Below are positions 1-7,605 of a DNA stretch of 8,333 bases, in pieces (position 1 is the first letter of the stretch; each line of letters begins with the position of its first letter). This stretch comes from Lachnospiraceae bacterium (GTDB lineage: Bacteria > Bacillota > Clostridia > Lachnospirales > Lachnospiraceae). Location: NCBI GenBank assembly GCA_003520205.1, contig DOVG01000200.1, forward strand, positions 1 to 8,333. The letters are read 5' to 3'. A program made the position numbers and the translations under genes. A model generated the notes under the pieces. It searched no databases. It was not told the DNA's origin and saw nothing but the letters and a program-made list of their open reading frames with translations.

Positions 1-3000
1 GCTTTTTTAGATATATTCTTGAATACATTCTTTCCAAATTTAACCTTGGAAGACTTTATCGTTACTTTGCTCAGCTTCTTACATCCATAGAATGCATTCT
101 TCTCTATACTGGTTACGTTACTTCCTATAGTTACAGTCTTCAGCTTCTTACTGTTCCTAAATGCAGCCTTCTTTATACCTACTACTTTGTAATTTCCATC
201 GGTTCCCTTTACAGTTGCCGGCACTGAAACGCTGGTGAGTTTCTTCTTATACTTTGTGCTTACTCCTTTAACTACAACTGTACCGGTTTCCTGAGTAGCA
301 GCTTTTCCGGTTATCATATCTGATGTTACCACTTCCTCATCAGATGTTATGCTTTCTTCATTGGCACTTACAACTGTTTCTCCAACTGCATGTGTTTCTT
401 CTGTATTTTCAGGTATTTCTTTACTATCCTGATTATCTGTTACTGTCTCAGTATTAATCTCTGGAGTTGTCTCAGACGTTGGAACAGGTGTTGGAGCAGC
501 ACTCTTTACGTCTATAGGCTTAACCACTTCATAAACAAGTTTTCCTACCGTAAATGTATCACCCTTCTTTAATCCTGTTTCTGTACTTACAGGATTTTCC
601 GGAGTAGTAGCTCCTGTTTTATCATCTTCTTTTTGCTTGTCATCCTTATTCTCATCATCAACAACAGTTACATTTACTACAATGTACATATCGCTTTGTT
701 TTTCATATACGATTATCTTAGCTGTTCCAGCTTCATATGTTTCAATGACACCATTTGAATCCATATGCGCAATATCAGGGTCAGCATTTATAATCTCATA
801 AAATCTAGGAGTGACTCTTTCCGGAATTGTTGAAAAGTATAATTTCTTCCATTCACCTTTCTTTAACGTTACATCCGGTTCGCTTGCATAGAAATTCTCT
901 ATTTCTTCAACTAAATCTTCTTCATATACCACATGAACCAGACATGAATCCTTCTTACCATTAGCTGTTTCAACTGTAATAGTTGCATCTCCAGTTTTAT
1001 CCCCAGAGCTTTGCAGGAGTCCTTCACCATTTACGCTAACAAGACTATCATCAGATGAATAGTACTTGACATTTCCCACATTTGCCTCGGCAGGCATTAT
1101 TGTATGTCCGAGATAGTAGACATCTGCTAAAGGCATGTATATTTCCTTTTGGTTCAGATATATCTCTTTTGCAGGAACAACTTCGTCTTCCTTTATCCAT
1201 TCAGCTTCCAGCTTTGTATCTTTGATGAATTCATACCCTTTTACTACGGGTTCACGTTCTTTAATGAGTTCTCCTGTTTCAGGGTCTTCAGCTTCTATTT
1301 CTGTATACCATCCATTAAAGATATAACCTTTCTTCTTCGGATCTTCAGGAAAATCTTTAAGGATTTCATTTGCCTGTACCTCTTTCTCATCGTACACCTT
1401 TCCATCTACATAAAAAGATATTTTGTACGTATCTATAGCCATAGAGTCTATATTTTCATCAAACCAGTCCATTCTCTTAGTAATCCACTTCTTAAGACGA
1501 GCTATCTCTTCTCTCTGGTTTTTACACTCTATCATCAATGGTTTCTCATCGTCATTATAATAATCATCAAAGAAAAACCATCCACCCATAAAGTCAGTCA
1601 TTCCCCATTTGTCAAAATTATTAGCAGCAGATAATTCCATCTGATCAGCATATTGATCCAGAACGCCTCCATCCTTTATCAATTCATTTAACTGATAGCA
1701 AAGTGTCTTTGGATCTTCGCTGTTTTTGCCGCCCCATACCTTATTAACTTCTTCTATAAATACCGGATCAGACTTTAATTTCTCAAACCAAGGGAAATCA
1801 GTAGTAAATCCTACATATGAAGAATCATCAAAATCATAGTCTTCATAATATGTCGAAGCCCATGCAACAAAATCAAAATCCCAAAGAGGTCCCCAACAGA
1901 GCTTTCCGCCTCTGTCTTTATATAGTCGTGTACTTGGAGTTCTATAAGCATCTCCATTAACACTGAATTCCTGAATCAGGAAATACTTCGCCGCTTCAGA
2001 TATATCCATATACTCTGTATATGATACACCTTCTTCATCTTTAAAGCCTTTTCCAAAGATAGCTGCTTCAGTCTTATTTACATAGTTCTCTATATAATTA
2101 TTCATTTCATCAAGGCGTTCTGCCGGAACATCCTTATTCTCTAACTCTTCAGGAGACTCAACGAGCACTCTGACTCCCTTTGGAGTTTCAAACTGATATC
2201 CTTCTTCATCTCCATATGGATCTAATCCCAGAAGATATCCTCCTGATATATCTGTATCATCAGGCGTTATTTCTTCCAGATTATTAATTTCTACTCTCGA
2301 CTCGCCAACTCTTATCTGCTCGCAGAGATAATATCCTCCCAGATATTTTCCATTCATTATTACATCGACAGGAACAAGCTGTGGAGTGAAAGGCATCTCC
2401 AGCTGCTGTCCTAAGTAATATGTCAGTCTGTTCCTTACAAGACTGTTATCATAATAATTGGCTATAAGAGTCCAATGCTTATTCTTTCCCATACCGAACA
2501 GATCAGCAGACTTGTCCAGCTTTATCTTATATGGTTTTTTCTCAGCGCTCCATGTAGAGTTACCTCTGCCTCTTATATAATCAAGCTCATAATGACCGCC
2601 TGTGTATCCTTCATCGTATCCGAAGCTACTGTCCTGAGGCACCTTTATATCTACCGAACCATAACACTCTGTCATATGTCCAGGATCATTATTCATTTCT
2701 GATATTTCTGTGTAAGATTCATCAATAGAAATATTTATCGTAGGCACAGATTCCTTATAGAACTTCACCGTTCTAAGAAAACACTCTGTCTTCTTATCAT
2801 CCGCTGTTACAGAATCCTCAAATCTTATAACAAGATAATGTTTACCCTTTACTACTCCATTTGGTATTTCTACAAATACAGGATATGAATCTTTCCATTC
2901 ATCCTTTTTGTTTTGGAATTTAAGAATGGTTTCTAAAAAAGGTTCTTTTTCGTCATCCAGATAGAATTTAGCTTTTATCTTCGTTGCTCTCTTGGCAAGA

Positions 3001-3383
3001 CCATCGATACGGATACGATTTACGCAGCCCGTACCAAAATCAACACTTTCCTTAAACTTAATGTAGCTGTCCCTGACTTTGCCATTCTTTCCAGACACCA
3101 ATAGTCCATTTTCTTCTTCTAAAGCAGTGAACTTTACACCGTCTCCGAATGTTTCAAGTCCTTCATTTGTATATAAATCCATAAAACTAATATCGGCATA
3201 TGGATTTATTCCAACTTCTTCCTTATCCGGTTCCTCAATCGGTTCCTCAACTTTAGCTTCTTCAGCCTGAACACTTATTACAGTGTCTTTTAGCAGTGCA
3301 TTTCCCGGTACTGCAGTTACAAGAAACATTGCAGAAAATGCACAAGCCATTATTCGTTTTGAATAATTAATGAGTTTTCTCAT
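1..3383 (-). CDS. Secreted multidomain CotH-kinase surface protein (partial, C-terminus outside the window)
   Basis: I translated this frame by hand: it is open for 1127 codons from ATG at 3383 and runs off the window, so the C-terminus is missing. The start follows an AAGGGGG site (3389-3395) with 5-nt spacing. Residues 1-40 are a signal peptide (MRKLINYSKR..., hydrophobic core, cut near VQA|EE). About 65-205 look like a CBM6-type beta-sandwich. About 213-648 are a CotH kinase domain: RGRGNSTW (271-278), a KKPYKIKL lysine segment (282-289), NGD with D478, and the metal-binding WDFDF (W501, D502, D504). About 655-725 match an InlB/Listeria-Bacteroides repeat ending in GWYT. Two Big-like Ig segments (about 736-905), an acidic Thr/Glu/Pro linker (about 908-1035) and BspA-like leucine-rich repeats (about 1036 onwards) follow. 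CotH enzymes phosphorylate Ser in Bacillus coat proteins. Here the protein is probably exported and cell-surface or carbohydrate associated; its substrate is unknown. It has its own promoter. Confidence 0.92.
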   Translation of the reverse strand, partial: MRKLINYSKRIMACAFSAMFLVTAVPGNALLKDTVISVQAEEAKVEEPIEEPDKEEVGINPYADISFMDLYTNEGLETFGDGVKFTALEEENGLLVSGKNGKVRDSYIKFKESVDFGTGCVNRIRIDGLAKRATKIKAKFYLDDEKEPFLETILKFQNKKDEWKDSYPVFVEIPNGVVKGKHYLVIRFEDSVTADDKKTECFLRTVKFYKESVPTINISIDESYTEISEMNNDPGHMTECYGSVDIKVPQDSSFGYDEGYTGGHYELDYIRGRGNSTWSAEKKPYKIKLDKSADLFGMGKNKHWTLIANYYDNSLVRNRLTYYLGQQLEMPFTPQLVPVDVIMNGKYLGGYYLCEQIRVGESRVEINNLEEITPDDTDISGGYLLGLDPYGDEEGYQFETPKGVRVLVESPEELENKDVPAERLDEMNNYIENYVNKTEAAIFGKGFKDEEGVSYTEYMDISEAAKYFLIQEFSVNGDAYRTPSTRLYKDRGGKLCWGPLWDFDFVAWASTYYEDYDFDDSSYVGFTTDFPWFEKLKSDPVFIEEVNKVWGGKNSEDPKTLCYQLNELIKDGGVLDQYADQMELSAANNFDKWGMTDFMGGWFFFDDYYNDDEKPLMIECKNQREEIARLKKWITKRMDWFDENIDSMAIDTYKISFYVDGKVYDEKEVQANEILKDFPEDPKKKGYIFNGWYTEIEAEDPETGELIKEREPVVKGYEFIKDTKLEAEWIKEDEVVPAKEIYLNQKEIYMPLADVYYLGHTIMPAEANVGNVKYYSSDDSLVSVNGEGLLQSSGDKTGDATITVETANGKKDSCLVHVVYEEDLVEEIENFYASEPDVTLKKGEWKKLYFSTIPERVTPRFYEIINADPDIAHMDSNGVIETYEAGTAKIIVYEKQSDMYIVVNVTVVDDENKDDKQKEDDKTGATTPENPVSTETGLKKGDTFTVGKLVYEVVKPIDVKSAAPTPVPTSETTPEINTETVTDNQDSKEIPENTEETHAVGETVVSANEESITSDEEVVTSDMITGKAATQETGTVVVKGVSTKYKKKLTSVSVPATVKGTDGNYKVVGIKKAAFRNSKKLKTVTIGSNVTSIEKNAFYGCKKLSKVTIKSSKVKFGKNVFKNISKK

Positions 3384-3462
3384 ATTATCCCCCTTCATAT
3401 AAATATTATTGGTAGCCAAGGGAGTGTATCACATCAATCCATCATTCTGACATATATTGTGG

Positions 3463-3491
3463 ATAATAATTTAATGACATAATACTTTCAA
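3463..3491 (-). promoter_or_regulatory. Probable sigma-A promoter of the CotH-kinase gene
   Basis: On the minus strand TTGAAA (3491-3486) is followed after exactly 17 nt by TATTAT (3468-3463). Transcription would begin near 3456, giving a 5' leader of roughly 70 nt before the ATG at 3383. It lies downstream of both terminators at 3551-3730, so the CotH gene appears to be transcribed independently of the upstream operon. This is a consensus match only. Confidence 0.6.
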
Positions 3492-3516
3492 ACTAGTGCT
3501 GATGTTATAAATCTGC

Positions 3517-3545
3517 TTGACTATAACGCAGAATGCATTTATAAC
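3517..3545 (+). promoter_or_regulatory. Promoter-like sequence on the plus strand, abutting a terminator
   Basis: TTGACT (3517-3522) and TATAAC (3540-3545) are separated by 17 nt, a very good sigma-A match on the strand opposite to all genes. The expected start (about 3552) falls on the first stem of the terminator hairpin at 3551-3574, so a transcript would be only about 28 nt. It may be a chance match, a source of a tiny RNA, or a degenerate insertion remnant; its 5' half shares a motif with the palindrome at 7704-7869. Confidence 0.35.
3519..3535 (+). repeat. Short motif shared with one arm of the 166-bp palindrome
   Basis: GACTATAACGCAGAATG on the plus strand matches the reverse complement of 7826-7843 (GACTATAAACGCAGAATG) at 17 of 18 positions, with a single-base deletion. 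A weaker resemblance continues upstream, including CTAGT at 3493-3497, which parallels the outer end of the palindrome arm. The rest of the palindrome is not found here, so if related this is a decayed fragment. Confidence 0.4.
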
Positions 3546-3550
3546 TCAAA

Positions 3551-3580
3551 ACAGGGCAGCATGAACTGCCCTGTTTTTTT
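3551..3580. terminator. Strong intrinsic terminator, probably bidirectional
   Basis: ACAGGGCAG (3551-3559) pairs perfectly with CTGCCCTGT (3566-3574) around a 6-nt loop. On the plus strand it is followed by a run of seven T (3574-3580). On the minus strand the stem can extend by A-T pairs and is followed by TTTTGAG, a weaker tract. No plus-strand gene ends here, so its obvious job is to stop minus-strand read-through from the 477-residue gene before the CotH promoter, or to end an antisense transcript. Confidence 0.7.
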
Positions 3581-3694
3581 AATGAATATATCCCTCGTCA
3601 TCCATTATTGTCTAATAGATTATGTATATTTAACCGTAATCTTTACTTTTGCATATATTAAAAACTCCTTAAATACTTTATTACCTTCCACTCT

Positions 3695-3730
3695 TTTTAA
3701 AATCACCCGGCAAACCAAGTTTGCCGGGTG
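3695..3730 (-). terminator. Intrinsic terminator of the two-gene secreted-protein operon
   Basis: A perfect 12-bp stem, CACCCGGCAAAC (3704-3715) with GTTTGCCGGGTG (3719-3730) and a 3-nt loop, sits 43 nt after the stop codon of the 477-residue gene. On the minus strand the stem is followed by ATTTTAAAAAG, a short and interrupted U tract. That may explain why a second hairpin lies about 130 nt further on. On the plus strand no T run follows, which supports minus-strand use. Confidence 0.7.
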
Positions 3731-3772
3731 TGAGAGAAGTATGATGAAGAAATTCATCAATTAAATTATTTA

Positions 3773-5206
3773 TTACCAATCAACCGAATATGACTCTTTC
3801 ATTCCTGCTACAAAATGCTGACATTGTTCTGCCCAACTATACCAACATTTATCAGTTTTAGAATAATAAGTATCAAGATATCTTTCAGAATCACTTCCTT
3901 CAGGTTTTACAAAAATCATTCTTTTTTCTGGCTCGCCTTTTGGATATGCAATAGTACTTTTCTTTGCCGGGATATAATAAGGTCCTTCCCAAAGAGTAAA
4001 TTCATATGGCTCATCAGGAGTATAGTTGTTTTCATCATTTGCTCCCTTAAAGAACATGTATGGACTACCCTGCACAGTATTTGTAGAATAGCCAAAATTA
4101 TTATTTAATGTTACTAACATATTTTGACATTTATCATTTGCAATATTATTTGTTGGACCATTCAAATATTCAAAAGCAGCATTAAAAGTTATCTTTTCTC
4201 CATTTGAACCATATGGGCCTGAAAGCGAAAGTGCTTGTGCACTTACATACCTATCTTGGGTATATGTAGATATCGCACATATTGTAGCCGCCAAAGGTCC
4301 AAACTTAGAATCTAATGGTATCATTTTTATTTCTTCTAATGTCTTAGGAAGTCTTTTAAATGAATATGTAGCTGTCTCACTCGTAACATTCATTGATGCT
4401 TTACTTTTATCTGAAGAAATCGTATATCCCTGCTTTTCTAACTCTTCAGCAGTAATTCTATTCTTATTAATTACAAATTCAATATAATCAGTTCTTGTTC
4501 CTGGTGTTATAGTCATATCAGTTTCTGGATTAAAACCATTTATTGTAAATGTACACGTAAATTTCTTTCCTTTTGCTTGAGCTGTTATTGTTGCATCTCC
4601 ATCTGACTGACCTGTTACTAATCCATTTTTATCTACCGTCGCAATTTTTTCATCACTTGATGACCATGTTACTCCTTCTGTTAACTCTTCATCATCCTCT
4701 AAAACATAAAGCTGATAGCTATCTCCAGAATCCATAGTAACATCTTCTGTATGTGATAATGAATAAACAGGTTCAGGTGTTGGTGTTGCCGTAGGCGTTG
4801 CCGTTGCTGTTGGCTCTGGAGTTGTTTTTGCTGGTGTAGGTGTTGTCTTCACGCTTGTAGAACTTCCTTTTGCTTTAACAGTAATCTTACACTTATACTT
4901 CTTTTTCTTATAAGTTGCTGTAATTGTGACTGTACCCTTTTTCTTTGCTATAATCTTTCCTTTGCTGGATACTTTAGCAACCTTCTTGTTACTTGACTTC
5001 CATTTGACACTCTTCTTTATCTTTTTTGAACCCTTCTTAAGTGTTAGTGTCTTTGTTGCACCAACCGTCATAGTTTCCTTTGATGATGAAAGCTTTATCT
5101 TCTTGCTTGCAGCATCTGAATTAATCTTAGGAATAGCCAAACTGATGATCATAACTAACGCAAGTATTATTGACATTCCTTTGGTGAGTCTATTCTTCTC
5201 TCCCAT
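3773..5206 (-). CDS. Secreted protein with two Big_2 domains and a C-terminal DUF6935-like domain
   Basis: This 477-residue protein starts at ATG 5206 behind AAAGGAAGG (5223-5215) with 8-nt spacing. Residues 1 to about 32 are a signal peptide (basic start, hydrophobic IILALVMIISLAIP core). Residues 36-113 are a Lys/Ser-rich Big_2 domain (VKWKSSNKKVAKVSSKG core). Residues 115-146 are a Thr/Pro linker, and 148-224 a second Big_2 domain (VTWSSSDEKIATVDKNG core). From about 285 to 470 the protein resembles DUF6935 as I remember it: LPKTLEEIKMIP (286-297), FEYLNGP (345-351), SPYMFFKGAND (381-391), NNYTPDEPY (393-401) and a C-terminal W-x-x-W pattern near 455-458. The domain's function is unknown to me. 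Four cysteines (310, 360, 454, 462) lie in it, which is notable for an exported Gram-positive protein. There is no LPXTG or transmembrane anchor. It lies 25 nt after the 740-residue gene and is probably its operon partner. Confidence 0.9.
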   Translation of the reverse strand: MGEKNRLTKGMSIILALVMIISLAIPKINSDAASKKIKLSSSKETMTVGATKTLTLKKGSKKIKKSVKWKSSNKKVAKVSSKGKIIAKKKGTVTITATYKKKKYKCKITVKAKGSSTSVKTTPTPAKTTPEPTATATPTATPTPEPVYSLSHTEDVTMDSGDSYQLYVLEDDEELTEGVTWSSSDEKIATVDKNGLVTGQSDGDATITAQAKGKKFTCTFTINGFNPETDMTITPGTRTDYIEFVINKNRITAEELEKQGYTISSDKSKASMNVTSETATYSFKRLPKTLEEIKMIPLDSKFGPLAATICAISTYTQDRYVSAQALSLSGPYGSNGEKITFNAAFEYLNGPTNNIANDKCQNMLVTLNNNFGYSTNTVQGSPYMFFKGANDENNYTPDEPYEFTLWEGPYYIPAKKSTIAYPKGEPEKRMIFVKPEGSDSERYLDTYYSKTDKCWYSWAEQCQHFVAGMKESYSVDW

Positions 5207-5231
5207 ACTTTTGTCCTTCCTTTCTCTTTAT

Positions 5232-7454
5232 TTACTTATTACCTTTTATTTTAACCTTCTTTGTCTTGGACCATGGACCATATGCTGTACATACGCCCTT
5301 CTTCCATACTCCACGAACTTTAACCTTCTCAGTTTTTCCACTAATCTTGCCCTTATATGTAAATGAAAGCTTATTCTTGAAGAAATTGATCACGTTAGTT
5401 CCCTGAGAAACTGCATTTGTATTTCCTTTATTAGCTTCGTAATACTTAGCTCCGCTGACCTTTTTAATCTTAATCTTTACATTGGCATTACTCTGATTTC
5501 CAAGTTTAACTGTTTCATAATGACCTACACGTGACTTGGTAGCAGGATGCCATATACTCTTTTTATAAGGCTTAATATACTTTGTGCCGCCCTTCTGCTT
5601 TGCAGACTTAAGAGTAGGAGCCTTGTATGGAGCAGTCATAGCTTCAACACCTTCACCCATAGAGCTTGAAATAATCTTTCCATCCTTCTTATAGCAGGAT
5701 TCAATCTTGTAAGTAAGCTTAAGGTTTGGCTTAGTTGTAAGAGTAACCTTGGAATCACCGGTTTCCTTAACTACCTTGAAATCCTTATCCTTTGAGCCCT
5801 TCTGATATATCTTATACCAGTTTGCATCTCCACTCCACTCAAGCTTGATAGTTGCCTTCTTCTTGCTCTTTGTTACAGCTTCAGCATAAGAAACCTTTGT
5901 CGGACGAGGTACAACGTTAACCTTGATAGTCTTTGATACACCCTCAGAAGTTGTTATAGTACTTGTATATTCACCCAGCGCATTTGCGTATATAATAGCC
6001 TCAGTTGGTTCTAAATTAGTCTTTTCATTGTAATCGTATGCACTTACACTGAATACATCATTACCCTCTGACCACTTAACTTTAGACTCAAAGTCAGCAG
6101 GCTCATATGAAAGAGTTATCTTGGTAGTTCCCTGATATACTTCATATGTATCCTTGCAGTTGATTTTCTTAATATCCTTAAAGTCACGGCTGTTGATCAC
6201 TACCTTGTAGTTACCACCTTCTTTTGCTCCGTATACTACCAGTAAATATGTACCTTTATCAAGAAGAAGCTCTCCATTATTATTACTGTTAAGTTCAGAG
6301 GTTGTAAGCAGTGAATCACCGGACTCCTTATCTCCTTTGTAAAGACATCCGGTTACATTTGAACTATCCTTAAAGGAATACCAGGTCTTTTCTTTTACTA
6401 CGAGCTTGTAGTAGTAATTATTCATTTTTCCATTAACTCGTGCCTGCTGGAATTCAACAGAGACTGAACCATCTTTATCAGATAATTCTATAGTTTTCGC
6501 ACTACCTGCATCACCGTTACTTTCAACGGCATAGATAAGCAGCTGATCGCCAACATAACTTCCTGCATTATTTTTGTTTGTTCCTCTTATTCCAAGATAA
6601 TATGTTCCGGGTGAAAGACCTTCTACTTTTTTGTTTCTCTTACTATCCAGATCCTGCTCTGTAAATGATGCTACAAGTTTTCCGTCAGCATCATATAATT
6701 TATATTCATCCTTATCGGATACACCCTGACGAATCTCTATATCTGATGTTGCAGAGAGCACAAACTTGAAGAAAGTAGGTGTATCACTATATTTAGGATA
6801 TTTAAGTCTGCTTTCATGACCAACTAACTCAGCTTTTTCAGCACCTACAGGAAGCTTACTTGCCGGTGTAGGAGATGGCTGAGGTGCCGTTGTCGGACTC
6901 AGAGTTGGTGTTGGATTCGGAGTACCTGATGGTCTTACAGTATATACCTTTGATACTAATGAAATTTTTGAACCCACAGAATCATTGTATGTTATTTGCC
7001 ATTCAGACCCATCATTATGGCATTCGTCTCCGTTAACTAAGTAGGTAAAACTATCCTGGTTATTACTTTCATAATCAAACCAGGCCCGAAAAGCTGCTCC
7101 TGACTTAGCAGTAAGTACGATTTCATAATAATACTTTTCTCCTGCAACAAAGCTTGTAGCCACATTATCATTATCGGATTTATACCATATTCCCATACAG
7201 TCAGCTATCCAACCGGAGTCATCACTAAGAGACAGATTATTTTTACTAAATCTTATATTCATACTTTCCGCACTTGGAATAGCACCTTCATAGATAGCAT
7301 CCTCAAAATCCCAATCACTTATAATCTCAAATTCACTGATTCGATATATTTCATCAGCATTTACCTTGCCTAACGCACCAGCTCCCGGTAACAAAATAAT
7401 CACCAGCATGACGGTCAGTATCATGGCAAAAACTATTTTAATCTCCTTCTTCAT
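5232..7454 (-). CDS. Secreted modular beta-sandwich protein (PPC-like, Ig-like and FN3-like domains), function unknown
   Basis: This 740-residue protein begins at ATG 7454 after a purine-rich AAAGGAGAGG site (7476-7467). Residues 1-33 form a signal peptide with likely cleavage at VNA|DE. About 35-173 are a beta-rich module of unknown family, with a YYYEIVLTAKSGAAF segment (108-122). Residues 174-200 are a Pro/Thr/Ser linker. About 203-310 and 314-425 look like two pre-peptidase C-terminal (PPC)-like sandwiches: each has a GTYYL or GTYLL strand (283-287, 401-405) and aromatic strands. About 428-514 are Ig/Big-like. About 516-608 and 612-737 are FN3-like, ending in a lysine-rich AYGPWSKTKKVKIKGNK tail typical of Lachnospiraceae exoproteins. 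I see no catalytic motif, sortase signal or dockerin, so it is likely a binding or scaffold protein outside the cell. The 477-residue gene follows after 25 nt, so co-transcription is likely. Domain names rest on recall of patterns, not on a search. Confidence 0.88.
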   Translation of the reverse strand: MKKEIKIVFAMILTVMLVIILLPGAGALGKVNADEIYRISEFEIISDWDFEDAIYEGAIPSAESMNIRFSKNNLSLSDDSGWIADCMGIWYKSDNDNVATSFVAGEKYYYEIVLTAKSGAAFRAWFDYESNNQDSFTYLVNGDECHNDGSEWQITYNDSVGSKISLVSKVYTVRPSGTPNPTPTLSPTTAPQPSPTPASKLPVGAEKAELVGHESRLKYPKYSDTPTFFKFVLSATSDIEIRQGVSDKDEYKLYDADGKLVASFTEQDLDSKRNKKVEGLSPGTYYLGIRGTNKNNAGSYVGDQLLIYAVESNGDAGSAKTIELSDKDGSVSVEFQQARVNGKMNNYYYKLVVKEKTWYSFKDSSNVTGCLYKGDKESGDSLLTTSELNSNNNGELLLDKGTYLLVVYGAKEGGNYKVVINSRDFKDIKKINCKDTYEVYQGTTKITLSYEPADFESKVKWSEGNDVFSVSAYDYNEKTNLEPTEAIIYANALGEYTSTITTSEGVSKTIKVNVVPRPTKVSYAEAVTKSKKKATIKLEWSGDANWYKIYQKGSKDKDFKVVKETGDSKVTLTTKPNLKLTYKIESCYKKDGKIISSSMGEGVEAMTAPYKAPTLKSAKQKGGTKYIKPYKKSIWHPATKSRVGHYETVKLGNQSNANVKIKIKKVSGAKYYEANKGNTNAVSQGTNVINFFKNKLSFTYKGKISGKTEKVKVRGVWKKGVCTAYGPWSKTKKVKIKGNK

Positions 7455-7525
7455 TTTTATCTCTTCCTCTCCTTTCTCATTTTCGAATAATTACCGTTCA
7501 AATCATTCGACGAAAAATCAATTAT

Positions 7526-7554
7526 ATCTTATCAATATAAAAAGGGTATCTCAA
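7526..7554 (-). promoter_or_regulatory. Probable sigma-A promoter of the 740/477-residue operon
   Basis: Minus-strand TTGAGA (7554-7549) and TAAGAT (7531-7526) are 17 nt apart. A TATAAT (7526-7521) overlaps but lacks a well-spaced -35 box. Transcription would start near 7515-7520, giving a leader of about 65 nt that includes an imperfect inverted repeat (7480-7516, TTTTCGAAT with ATTCGACGAAAA) just before the ribosome binding site. Confidence 0.45.
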
Positions 7555-7590
7555 GTCCAAAAATGACCGAAACACCCAATTTATGCAAAA

Positions 7591-7605
7591 GTATCCATTG
7601 GATAC
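7591..7605. promoter_or_regulatory. Perfect 15-bp palindrome upstream of the operon promoter
   Basis: GTATCCATTGGATAC is a perfect inverted repeat (7-nt arms, 1-nt centre). It lies about 37 bp upstream of the proposed -35 box, and a further GTATC half-site lies at 7546-7550 beside that box. The position fits a binding site for a dimeric transcription factor. No regulator gene is visible in the window and I do not recognise the site. Confidence 0.35.

Larger units (their letters stand above)
3384..3772. other. Intergenic region between the secreted-protein operon and the CotH gene
   Basis: This 389-bp stretch has no convincing gene. Read in the minus direction it holds the operon terminator hairpin (3730-3704), an AT-rich stretch without clear structure (about 3700-3585), the strong hairpin at 3574-3551, the CotH promoter (3491-3463) and an approximately 70-nt leader with the AAGGGGG ribosome binding site. 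A minus-strand AAGGAG followed by ATG CAA AAG TAA near 3650-3675 gives only three codons and is probably meaningless. Confidence 0.7.

Noticed and set aside
1149..1634. 161-codon open frame on the plus strand
   Set aside because: It lies wholly inside the CotH-kinase gene on the other strand, has a low-complexity Phe/Ile/Tyr-rich translation typical of an antisense shadow, and no good ribosome binding site.
3640..3690. Minus-strand AAGGAG with ATG CAA AAG TAA, a possible leader peptide
   Set aside because: Only three codons, located between two terminators and before the CotH promoter, so it would not be on a known transcript.
3561..3764. 67-codon plus-strand frame in the intergenic region
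   Set aside because: It starts in the loop of one terminator hairpin and reads through the other; there is no ribosome binding site and no recognisable protein pattern.
4926..5366. 146-codon plus-strand frame with hydrophobic translation resembling a membrane protein
   Set aside because: It is antisense to the lysine-rich Big_2 domain and spans the gap to the 740-residue gene. Lys codons read backwards give Phe/Leu, which explains the hydrophobicity.
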